NCBI GenBank assembly: GCA_002727485.1
Contig: PBXE01000018.1
Coordinates: 16,745 to 41,007, forward strand
Length of the DNA: 24,263 nt
Reading direction: 5' to 3'
Source of the DNA: Methanobacteriota archaeon
GTDB taxonomy: Archaea > Thermoplasmatota > Poseidoniia > Poseidoniales > Poseidoniaceae
A program made the position numbers and the translations under genes. Below the pieces are notes generated by a model. That model made no database searches. It was not told where the DNA came from and was given only the letters and a program-made list of their open reading frames with translations. Position 1 is the stretch's first letter. Each line of letters opens with the position of its first letter. This document shows positions 16,104 through 22,906 of the stretch, one piece after another.

Positions 16104-17198
16104 ATGGATGAACGCAGAGATATTAGGAAACAAAGAAGGGCCTTGAGACCTAGTCAACTTAGACTAGGTCAAGAAGATAATATCGGCTTACCTGCACGTT
16201 TATCTCATATCCAAAATTTGCCTTGGATTAGTTGTTATAATAATCAATTAAGGGCAGAAAATAAATCAAAAAATACTCAGAAATCTTATGCAAGTGCCCT
16301 TCGTTCATTAGTTGAAACAATTCTTCCTGGTGAAAATGTAATCAGTGAAAGTGAATATGAAAAAATGACAATCTTGGAACTTGCTGAAAGAATGGAGCCT
16401 CTAAATGGTAGAATAGATTTGTGGACGCATAGTCTATCTGATTTGAAGCCTACAACATATAATGCAAGACTAGCCGCTGCAAGGCATTTATTGAAGTGGC
16501 TTGGACATAGATGGCCAGAACATCTTTCTAGGGCTAGAACTGGAAAGAGATTACCTCGAACATTAACTAGAAGGGAACTGTCAATGGTTATTGAAGCATC
16601 TGAAAATAGTGAAAACCCTGTTGCCTCAATCGTTGTAACATTGATGTTGGATACTGGTCTTAGAGTTAGTGAAGTCTGTAATCTAAATTTTAGCGATATT
16701 GACCTGCACGACCGTTCAGCCAGAGTAATAGGCGGTAAAGGTGACAAAGATAGATTGGTACTATTTACCCAACGCACATTAGATAAAATTCAATCATGGA
16801 TTCCTGTTCGTGAATCTAGGTTAAGAAATGAAGATTCAGCATTACTTTTGAACTCAGCAGGTAGAAGATTACAACCTAGAGGAGTTCAAAGGTTGATGGA
16901 TTCTTTAGCCCTTGATGCAGGCCTTCCAAGAGGAAAATTAACTCCTCACGTACTTAGACATAATTTTGCAACTGGCCTTCTTGAACGCGGTGCAGATCTA
17001 GTGTCCATCCAAAAATTACTCGGACACAGTACTATTGCCACCACAAGAGTGTATCTTGAAATTTCAGATCAAACATTGAGAGAAGTATATCACAGGGCTC
17101 AAGCAACTAGAGAAAATTTAGAGCAAGATAAAACCCCGCCGGACGAATTAATTGAAAATTCACCATCCACCAGTTATGTAGAGGTAGAAGAATACTAG
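16104..17198 (+). CDS. xerA: Xer-family tyrosine recombinase
   Basis: A site-specific recombinase of the tyrosine/phage-integrase family, 364 residues. The N-terminal SAM-like core-binding domain spans about 34-135; the catalytic domain about 150-335 has the full set: R187 (DTGLRVSE), K212 (GGKGDKDR), H282-x-x-R285 (PHVLRHNFAT), H308 (LLGHSTIATT) and nucleophile Y317 (TRVYLEI). The close match to XerC/D/XerA motifs and the absence of phage genes nearby suggest a chromosomal Xer enzyme resolving dimers at a dif site. It is longer than the usual 280-300 residues, with about 35 extra basic residues at the start and 30 at the end. GGTGA lies 6 bases before the ATG but inside a possible hairpin. 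I see no convincing dif site in the window. The last 4 bases overlap the next, opposite gene. Confidence 0.9.
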   Translation: MDERRDIRKQRRALRPSQLRLGQEDNIGLPARLSHIQNLPWISCYNNQLRAENKSKNTQKSYASALRSLVETILPGENVISESEYEKMTILELAERMEPLNGRIDLWTHSLSDLKPTTYNARLAAARHLLKWLGHRWPEHLSRARTGKRLPRTLTRRELSMVIEASENSENPVASIVVTLMLDTGLRVSEVCNLNFSDIDLHDRSARVIGGKGDKDRLVLFTQRTLDKIQSWIPVRESRLRNEDSALLLNSAGRRLQPRGVQRLMDSLALDAGLPRGKLTPHVLRHNFATGLLERGADLVSIQKLLGHSTIATTRVYLEISDQTLREVYHRAQATRENLEQDKTPPDELIENSPSTSYVEVEEY

Positions 17199-17377
17199 TT
17201 TTTCTTTCCTTTACGCTTCGAGATTTTTTCCGGACCCAACCAGTTTCTTCTGGGTTTTACTTCTTGTCCTTTGTGCCCGACAATGGGGCAAAATTTGCCA
17301 GAGCGACACCTTGAGCAATTCTCCTTAGGAGGTAATTCAACAGTTTTCCTTAACCGCCCATACTTCCTTCTTGGCAT
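17195..17377 (-). CDS. Small basic protein with a possible CCCH zinc-binding motif
   Basis: A 60-residue, highly basic protein. It contains C21-x2-C24-x5-C30-x4-H35 (NCSRCRSGKFCPIVGH), a plausible single zinc site, flanked by Arg/Lys-rich ends, which suggests nucleic-acid or ribosome binding. I know of no family name. No SD is visible, but a TATA-like TTATTCAATAA about 26 bases upstream fits a leaderless transcript; alternatively it is cotranscribed with the HhH gene 40 bp upstream on the same strand. Its stop codon overlaps that of the recombinase by 4 bases (CTAG). Being short, it could be spurious, but the Cys/His pattern argues for a real gene. Confidence 0.6.
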   Translation of the reverse strand: MPRRKYGRLRKTVELPPKENCSRCRSGKFCPIVGHKGQEVKPRRNWLGPEKISKRKGKKN

Positions 17378-17417
17378 GTACTGGACTTGCTTAGCAGGTT
17401 ATTGAATAATTCGTAAT

Positions 17418-17945
17418 TTACTTCTTGAAATTCTTGAACCATGACATCTTCGAAATAGGCGTCTTTGGTGATGGCCCAATTTTCTTTGATTCTGATGTGT
17501 CTTTTTTCTCTTTCTTCGGTTTTGTACTTTTAGCTAAATTCTTAGCACTAGAAGCGACTTCTTTAGCCTTTGCTGGAGCTTTCTTTGCTGCTGCCTTTGC
17601 TTTATTTGCTGTTGCTTTGGCCTTGGCTGGAGCTTTCTTTGCTGCTGCCTTTGCTTTACTTGCTGCTGCTTTGGCCTTGGCTGGAGCTTTCTTTGCTGCT
17701 GCCTTTGCTTTGGTTGAAACTGCTTTAGTAGCAGATGCAGCCTTGTCTGCGCTTTTTGCAGCGGATGCTATTTTCTTAGCAACTGCTGCTTTTATTCCTG
17801 CTTTGATTAATTTGGAAGCGCCAGCGGTAGCTACTTTCGAAACTGTATCTAGTTTAGCATCAACCAATTTCTTTGCAGTTGCTGCACCTACTCCTGGTAA
17901 TGCGGTTAATTTCTCAATCTTGGATGCCTTAGTCTGTGAAGCCAT
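17418..17945 (-). CDS. Histone H1-like DNA-binding protein: helix-hairpin-helix plus Lys/Ala repeats
   Basis: A 175-residue protein. Residues about 8-50 carry a helix-hairpin-helix (KLTALPGVGAATAKKLVDA), a non-specific DNA-binding element. Residues about 72-145 are Lys/Ala/Pro repeats of 18 residues (AKAAAKKAPAKAKAAASK and variants), like histone H1 tails or bacterial Hc1/AlgP-type proteins. The C-terminus is basic with a final aromatic patch (SWFKNFKK). It probably compacts or bridges DNA. The start at 17945 is preferred over upstream ATGs (17966, 18044) because AGGTGA lies 4 bases before it and the HhH starts soon after. It is divergent from the 18050 gene and precedes the small zinc-type gene. 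Confidence 0.82.
   Translation of the reverse strand: MASQTKASKIEKLTALPGVGAATAKKLVDAKLDTVSKVATAGASKLIKAGIKAAVAKKIASAAKSADKAASATKAVSTKAKAAAKKAPAKAKAAASKAKAAAKKAPAKAKATANKAKAAAKKAPAKAKEVASSAKNLAKSTKPKKEKKDTSESKKIGPSPKTPISKMSWFKNFKK
17572..17713 (-). repeat. 54-bp tandem repeats in the histone-like gene
   Basis: The segment GCTGGAGCTTTCTTTGCTGC recurs at 17572, 17626 and 17680, exactly 54 bp apart, with near-identical sequence through each full unit. Unlike the protease repeats these are almost identical at DNA level, so they look recently amplified and could vary in copy number. They code for the 18-residue Lys/Ala/Pro unit and are not a CRISPR array because there are no unique spacers. Confidence 0.85.
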
Positions 17946-17965
17946 TCTTTCACCTATTACATCCA

Positions 17966-18008
17966 TGAAGGCTTCCTTTCTTGAAGTCTTCCTATGAATA
18001 TTAAATAC
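17966..18008 (-). promoter_or_regulatory. Twin palindromes and TATA-like box upstream of the histone-like gene
   Basis: TGAAGGCTTCC (17966-17976) and TGAAGTCTTCC (17982-17992) are 11-base direct copies 16 bp apart, each containing the palindrome GAAG-N-CTTC. On the minus strand a TATA-like TATTTAATA lies at about 18000-18008, so the pair would cover the expected transcription start. They are placed as a repressor site would be. The spacing and placement are seen; the role is inferred. Confidence 0.42.
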
Positions 18009-18049
18009 AAAATAGGTGATTTGATGAGTATAGAATAATAGCATTAACT

Positions 18050-18976
18050 ATGGCGGAGATTGGTTCAGGTCAATCCACAACTCTAATTTGCCAGGTTCTA
18101 AATGCTAAGCCGGATCATAAAATCGATGAAACAAATAATCTTCTTAGGTCTAAACATTTTCCTTCTTCGAAGAAGGTGATTTATCTTGGAAATGTTGCTA
18201 CAACCTTGATTTCATTATTGCAACACCCTGAAACACCCGAATTCAAAAACAAGCCTAATTACAACGAGCAGAAATGGGAAATTGTAACTAGGGATGGGCA
18301 ATTAAAAATAACAATTGTTTCTGATTCATATTGGGGCTTTGGATTATTCAATTCCAGCTACCTCAACACTATTATTCTAGATGGTCCACTTAATCTTAGA
18401 AGTAGAGTCATTTTTGATCTAGTCTCTTCCCTTCCACACAAACCTTGGGAATTTAAACATCTTTCAGCAATTAGAAGGTGGATGAATAAAAATCATCCTA
18501 AACTGGATGAAAAAATAAATCAGAATAATTGGAATGAATTGGTAAACTTTTCCAAACAGAAATTTGAAGAAATAATTGAAATAATGTCTGAAGCAATATC
18601 AAAGATTTCTCAGAAAGTGAAGAATACAAATTCGAGCGATGATTGGGACAAAGAAAAATCAGCAGTGTTAGTAGCCGCTGCTGAATTTGATTTACAACTA
18701 GCCAAAGGGGCACTTGCTGATGATAATGGACCAGCAATAGAAAGAGCGATTGCAAGAATTGAGGCTTCGTTGATTGAAGCCGATCCTGAAACGGGGATTC
18801 ACAAAAAAATAAATGAAGATGAAGTCTTTGAGCAGAAAATTATTATTTCCGATATTACAATGGACAATGAAGAATCAGTAGTTTCAAATCTCGAAACGAT
18901 TAATGAAATCGACTCCATTGTATCTGAGGAAGATATCCCACTCGTCGATTTAACCGGGATTTCAGAACAAGAATGA
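18050..18976 (+). CDS. Soluble protein of unknown function with coiled-coil and acidic C-terminus
   Basis: I do not recognise this family. The 308-residue product has no signal peptide or membrane span. The N-terminal half (about 8-130) is alpha/beta with hydrophobic strands (KVIYLGNVATTLISLL, LKITIVSDSYWGFG, NTIILDG). Residues about 160-245 are predicted by eye to be long helices or coiled coil with heptad-like hydrophobics (FEEIIEIMSEAISKI, then AAAEFDLQLAKGAL), and the last 55 residues are strongly acidic and probably disordered. No SD precedes the ATG; AGTATAGAATAATA lies 10-24 bases upstream, consistent with a short or absent leader. It diverges from the DNA-binding gene and is followed 69 bp later by Sec61-beta. 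Neighbours do not define its job. Confidence 0.72.
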   Translation: MAEIGSGQSTTLICQVLNAKPDHKIDETNNLLRSKHFPSSKKVIYLGNVATTLISLLQHPETPEFKNKPNYNEQKWEIVTRDGQLKITIVSDSYWGFGLFNSSYLNTIILDGPLNLRSRVIFDLVSSLPHKPWEFKHLSAIRRWMNKNHPKLDEKINQNNWNELVNFSKQKFEEIIEIMSEAISKISQKVKNTNSSDDWDKEKSAVLVAAAEFDLQLAKGALADDNGPAIERAIARIEASLIEADPETGIHKKINEDEVFEQKIIISDITMDNEESVVSNLETINEIDSIVSEEDIPLVDLTGISEQE

Positions 18977-19045
18977 TTTAATTTCAACAATCTCGTTTCC
19001 GCGTCGCGTTCATAAAGGGGTGGCTTTTGGGATGGATTGGTCGAA

Positions 19046-19237
19046 ATGGCATCAAAGAAGAAATCTGAAGGTAGTGGAATACAGCAAGCAGCTGGTTTAA
19101 TTCGATATTTCGACGAAGAATCAGAGCATGCATGGAAGATTACTCCTATGCAGGTTTATTCTGCTTGTATCATTATTGGAGTCTTCTTTTACCTAGTAAA
19201 TCAAGGCGTTGTAAGCGCTATTTGGAATCTATTTTGA
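19046..19237 (+). CDS. secG: Protein translocase subunit Sec61-beta (SecG-equivalent)
   Basis: The smallest subunit of the SecYE-beta translocation channel, 63 residues, a tail-anchored inner-membrane protein. The archaeal/eukaryotic beta signature is clear: a Lys-rich start (MASKKK), then GIQQAAGLIRYFDEE, a short charged loop (KITPMQV), and one C-terminal membrane span (about 38-56). The ATG at 19046 is preferred to an in-frame TTG at 19037, because the family begins with a short polar tail. A TATA-like TTCATAAAGG at about 19009-19018 predicts a very short leader. The stop is 6 bp from the stop of the opposing gene. Confidence 0.9.
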   Translation: MASKKKSEGSGIQQAAGLIRYFDEESEHAWKITPMQVYSACIIIGVFFYLVNQGVVSAIWNLF

Positions 19238-19243
19238 TTCTAA

Positions 19244-19600
19244 TTATAACGGTTTAATCATTATAATTTTATTTTCTATTGTTGCCATCTTTTGTGCAAC
19301 CTGCATAGCAGTGTTAAGATTCTCAGTAGCACCGAGTGTTCTCTGACCTTCAGAGTCATGAATAATTAAACGATGTGTCAAGTTGGTTAAGACACCTTGA
19401 TCTATTCGCTCAAAAACCCAATGTTCATTTTCAATTCTGATCATTGCAGGAACGTCAACTAATGGCCCCATTTGATTGCCTGTATGTGTTGTTCTTGCCT
19501 TGAGCCCTCTTAAATCTCTAATTGGATTCCAATTTCTCATTCTAACTGGTGCTCTTACTCTTTTTTTCTGCTCTACGCCGTCTCTAAATGCTCTTGTCAT
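19244..19600 (-). CDS. Small soluble protein of unknown function
   Basis: Not recognised. From ATG 19600 the product is 118 residues: a basic N-terminus (RDGVEQKKRVRAPVRMRNW), a central segment GNQMGPLVDVPAMIRIENEHWVFERI, and a C-terminal half with LTHRLIIHDSEGQRTLG and an amphipathic helix ending in KIIMIKPL. No cysteine pair, signal or membrane span. A frame extension upstream to a TTG at 19633 is rejected because it would run through a perfect inverted repeat in the promoter region. The basic N-terminus might bind RNA, but nothing proves it. Confidence 0.68.
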   Translation of the reverse strand: MTRAFRDGVEQKKRVRAPVRMRNWNPIRDLRGLKARTTHTGNQMGPLVDVPAMIRIENEHWVFERIDQGVLTNLTHRLIIHDSEGQRTLGATENLNTAMQVAQKMATIENKIIMIKPL

Positions 19601-19614
19601 TAGGGTCCCATCCC

Positions 19615-19633
19615 TTGAAGTCCTTGACTTCAA
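19615..19633. promoter_or_regulatory. Perfect 8-bp inverted repeat before the small unknown gene
   Basis: TTGAAGTCCTTGACTTCAA has 8-base perfect arms and a 3-base centre. It lies 14 bases upstream of the ATG at 19600 (minus strand). A TATA-like TTATTAGTAATTAG on the minus strand (about 19646-19659) predicts a transcription start near 19625, inside the repeat. The same TTGAAGTC octamer occurs at 17981-17988 in the upstream region of the histone-like gene. Candidate operator or RNA hairpin. Confidence 0.45.
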
Positions 19634-19694
19634 ATACAGGGTCGACTAATTACTAATAAGAAGCGCGACGAAAAAGTAGACAAAAATGCCGGTT

Positions 19695-21092
19695 TCATAG
19701 GGTTACAGGTTTATTCAATTTTTTAACATGTATTTCAATACTCTTTGCTGCAAATAAACTTGGAAGCCAACCAAAAACAATGAATGTCATCAATGGCCAC
19801 GCAGTAAATAGCGAAAAGCAAAGAATAAAGATTATCAAACAAGATAATGGAAGTAAAAATTTACTCAAAGATGGTGATAATACATCTGTTTCTATGATCC
19901 ATGGTTGAACAATACTAATTGGTAATAATATTAAGCAAGCTGGGACTAAGAAAATTGCATATGGGGTAAAAATAAAAATTATACTTGGAGCGAAAATCAG
20001 GTTCATCCTTATCCACCACAACTCTGGTCGAGCCGCACTATCAAAGCCGAAATTAGGAAGAATCAACGAAATAGAGGTTAGGCTAAAAATTCCAACTACA
20101 AGCCAACTTGATTGAAGAAGATATCCATTTCCTTCATCAAATGGTTCATGATTAATCAAAAAGAGACTACTGACTGAGAACAGAACTATGGCGCTGATTG
20201 ATAATTGAAACGTTAATGAATTACTACGGCCGTCACCATGTTGCAAAAAAGATTCGTTCTGTTTGCTTGGCACTGTCACGAAAATCAATCCAAAGGAGTG
20301 TAGAATAAAGAATAAAATCATGATAAATTCGCCATTTTGTGAAATGTCCATCCACCATGATTCAGTAGATTGGACCGAATTTGATAATAGATATATCAAA
20401 CAGGGTAGAATCAAATACATTTTCAATTTTGTTCTTCTCACTAATACATCTAATCCTTTATCAGAATAAGAAATCGTTGAAATAGCAAATAATTCACTAT
20501 TTACAAGAATCAATAATGCTGTGAAGATTACCACTAATAGCGAATAATCACCATACTTAGGAAGCGTCGTTTGAAGAGGTAAAGCAGATGGTTCGTAATA
20601 AGATGATTCGGGGAAAAATATCCAATATGAAACAAGGGCGGAAAATGAAAGATAAATCATAATTCTATGTTGTACTGCCTTTCTAAGTTCATCCGAGGAA
20701 ATAGATATACTTGGCAGCCTATTACTAAGTAAAGCAAAAATAATCAATGAAAAAAATACTATTTCAGGAGCCCCATCTCCAGTTAATAATAATCTCAAAT
20801 CAAATAAATTAAATTCTCCAGGACCCAGTCTTTGGGAAATTTCTAGGTAAGAAAGGTCTCTCTGGAAAATTGCTCTAGCTCTATCTAAAATCATATACCC
20901 GACTAGAAATAAAGGCCCTAATCGATGTAAATATAACCCAAATTTTCCTAGTTGAGTTGGAATTTTTTGTAAATAAGATTCAATTTTACTAGGAATTAAC
21001 CATGTCGATAAAAGAATCAGTAGAATTGGGAAAACCAACGGCGACTCGTCTCCCAGCATATTGTATTCTAAGTGGTGAAAGCCCTTGAGCAT
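19695..21092 (-). CDS. Polytopic membrane protein of unknown function
   Basis: From ATG 21092 the product is 465 residues with about 12-13 hydrophobic segments (for example SPLVFPILLILLSTWLI, LLVVIFTALLILVNSELFA, MILFFILHSFGLIFVTV, LLPLSCLIIFILCFSLFTAW). Loops are short, with a few charged ones (ESYLQKIPTQLGK, DRARAIFQRDLSYLEISQRLG, DVLVRRTKLK). I see no transporter, glycosyltransferase or peptidase signature. ATG 21059 (MLGDESPLVF...) is an equally good start by topology; the ATG at 21176 would overlap the divergent gene and is unlikely. The 38-bp gap to the divergent methyltransferase gene holds no obvious TATA element for either. Confidence 0.7.
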   Translation of the reverse strand: MLKGFHHLEYNMLGDESPLVFPILLILLSTWLIPSKIESYLQKIPTQLGKFGLYLHRLGPLFLVGYMILDRARAIFQRDLSYLEISQRLGPGEFNLFDLRLLLTGDGAPEIVFFSLIIFALLSNRLPSISISSDELRKAVQHRIMIYLSFSALVSYWIFFPESSYYEPSALPLQTTLPKYGDYSLLVVIFTALLILVNSELFAISTISYSDKGLDVLVRRTKLKMYLILPCLIYLLSNSVQSTESWWMDISQNGEFIMILFFILHSFGLIFVTVPSKQNESFLQHGDGRSNSLTFQLSISAIVLFSVSSLFLINHEPFDEGNGYLLQSSWLVVGIFSLTSISLILPNFGFDSAARPELWWIRMNLIFAPSIIFIFTPYAIFLVPACLILLPISIVQPWIIETDVLSPSLSKFLLPLSCLIIFILCFSLFTAWPLMTFIVFGWLPSLFAAKSIEIHVKKLNKPVTL

Positions 21093-21130
21093 GGCGGAAG
21101 CAAGATAGACAAGATAGCGAACCGATAGGC

Positions 21131-22906
21131 ATGGCCTCAGCAGGTTGGCAAGAAGAAGACCTCGACTTGGTCGCAAAAAATTCCTGTTTGGCTAAACTCG
21201 CTTCAGACCTAGGAATGGATCTAGAATCCTGGCTAACTTGTGCTACTACGCCACTTAATGAAACATTGAGGTTAACTGTTTCGAGGAATGATAAAGATTG
21301 GACTATTTCCAAAATTAAAGAAATGGGCGGAGTCCCTATTTCTTGGATGCCTAACCAGACCGCTTGGCAAATGCCATTTTATCGTGGCAAAGTTACAGAG
21401 GGATATCACAAAAGAATTCTAACAATACTTCATGATTCGGGGAGAATAACTAGACAAGAAGCGGCCAGTATGCTACCAGTACAATTATTGAATCCTAATA
21501 ATGGTGAAATGATTCTCGATATGTGTGCTGCTCCCGGCTCAAAAACTACCCAAATTGCTGAGATGATTGCTCCTGAAGGTTTTGTAATCGCCAATGAACC
21601 TGTATCAGGAAGAGCAAATATGTTAATTTCAAACAGGGCAAGACTCGCTCTTCCTAATGTATTAATCAATCAACAGGATGGCAGGCATATCGGCAGAATA
21701 CCTCCCCCAGGTTTTGATGCAGTTGTCGCCGATGTTCCATGTACAGGAACTGCTACAACTAGAAAAAATATCAAAGTGTGGAAAAGTTGGAAACCAAAGG
21801 CTAGCCGTGGTTTATTTGATTTGCAGGTTTCAATCACAGTTAGAGGCGCTAAATTACTTACCCCTGGTGGTAAATTAGTTTATTCCACTTGTAGCATAGA
21901 CCCTTGTGAGAATGAGGCTGTAATCGCTGAAGTACTACGCCAATGCCCGTGGTTAGAATTGATAGAAATAGATGAAAGTCTGGTTGATGGTTTAGTATTA
22001 AAGCCCGGATTAAATGAATGGAACATACTGGACCAAGAAGGAGAAAGATATGAAATCAAACATGAATTACCTAAACTCCCTAATCTTAAATTACATCATC
22101 TATGTTACAAAGATAGGAAAAAAGTAACTGAAGAAATTGATGATGAATTAGAATCAATTATCTCTCAAAAATTAAAGCTGTGTCGTAGATTAAATCACCA
22201 AGATAACAATACTGGCGGCTTTTTTGTTGCTATACTTAGGCATAAACCAGAAGCGACTCCTGAAGGGATTGCAAAAGCATTTATTCCAAAACGAAAACCC
22301 CTAGAGAATTCATCATGGAAACCAAAACTGATGGATAAGCCCAAAACAAATCGGCATTCGGTTTTTCCTGCAAACGAAGAGGTAATCGAAAATATCTCTT
22401 CTAGATATGGAATTGATGCCAAAAAATGGTCTTGGTGGAGTAGGGGAAAAAGGCTGAATATTGCTTCCAAATCTGTAACTGATAGATTGTATAACAAAGT
22501 CTGCCCAAATAAAAAGGGCGACTTGTGGCCGGAAGGAACGTTTCATCCACTGAAATTAATACATGTTGGAATGCCAACATTTGTTAGAAACAAAGGGACT
22601 TGGAGAACTAGACAAGAATCTATTCCTGCTCTTGAAAATGATATCAAAAATACTTTCGAAGTGAAACAACAAACCATCGTAAAGATGCTTGAAGGTTGGG
22701 TTCCAACAATAGATGAGTTTTTGCAAGTTGAAAAATTTAGCCAAATAAAAGAGGGCCCGTTATTATTGAAATGTAGCATACAAAATTCCGATGCAATAAT
22801 TTCAGCATGGTCAGGAGTTAGAATTAGTTTAATGATAAATACTCTAGAAAGAGATATTCTTAGAGCAAAGTTGGGATTGGATTTTGAAAAATCGGAGGTG
22901 ATTTAA
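21131..22906 (+). CDS. tRNA/RNA (cytosine-5) methyltransferase of the NSUN2/Trm4 type
   Basis: A SAM-dependent RNA m5C methyltransferase, 591 residues. The catalytic domain (about 90-370) begins GRITRQEAASMLPVQLL, then motif I ILDMCAAPGSKTTQ (128-141), the motif IV cysteine C204 in DVPCTG, and the motif VI nucleophile C254 in YSTCSIDPCENEAV. It ends with NHQDNNTGGFFVAIL, which parallels HHQDTGGFFVA of human NSUN2. Residues about 440-585 also follow the C-terminal domain of NSUN2/Trm4 in order (LKLIHVGMPTFVRNKG; EGPLLLKCSIQNSDAI; WSGVRISLMINTLERDILRAKLGLDF). The eukaryotic enzymes modify tRNA at positions 34, 48 and 49; the site here is inferred only. Most archaeal NSUN homologues are about 310-450 residues. 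The ATG is preceded by GATAGG but no strong SD. The stop overlaps the next start (TAATG). Confidence 0.88.
   Translation: MASAGWQEEDLDLVAKNSCLAKLASDLGMDLESWLTCATTPLNETLRLTVSRNDKDWTISKIKEMGGVPISWMPNQTAWQMPFYRGKVTEGYHKRILTILHDSGRITRQEAASMLPVQLLNPNNGEMILDMCAAPGSKTTQIAEMIAPEGFVIANEPVSGRANMLISNRARLALPNVLINQQDGRHIGRIPPPGFDAVVADVPCTGTATTRKNIKVWKSWKPKASRGLFDLQVSITVRGAKLLTPGGKLVYSTCSIDPCENEAVIAEVLRQCPWLELIEIDESLVDGLVLKPGLNEWNILDQEGERYEIKHELPKLPNLKLHHLCYKDRKKVTEEIDDELESIISQKLKLCRRLNHQDNNTGGFFVAILRHKPEATPEGIAKAFIPKRKPLENSSWKPKLMDKPKTNRHSVFPANEEVIENISSRYGIDAKKWSWWSRGKRLNIASKSVTDRLYNKVCPNKKGDLWPEGTFHPLKLIHVGMPTFVRNKGTWRTRQESIPALENDIKNTFEVKQQTIVKMLEGWVPTIDEFLQVEKFSQIKEGPLLLKCSIQNSDAIISAWSGVRISLMINTLERDILRAKLGLDFEKSEVI
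22892..22906 (+). promoter_or_regulatory. Shine-Dalgarno and coupled start of the exported membrane protein
   Basis: GGAGGTGA lies 4-6 bases before the ATG at 22906, inside the last codons of the methyltransferase gene, and the TAATG junction shares one base. A full SD at an internal, overlapped start argues for translational coupling in one transcript. Confidence 0.7.

Noticed and set aside
16104..17198. Integrase of a mobile element or provirus
   Set aside because: Motifs fit chromosomal Xer enzymes, and no tRNA target, att repeats, excisionase or phage genes are nearby. A dif site was looked for and not seen.
17572..17713. Possible CRISPR array
   Set aside because: The 54-bp units are contiguous, coding and have no unique spacers; no cas genes are present.
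17425..17997. A 190-codon reading frame opposite the histone-like gene
   Set aside because: Its Ala/Phe/Leu composition is the mirror of the Lys/Ala codons on the minus strand; the minus-strand frame has a recognisable HhH, an SD and a basic tail.
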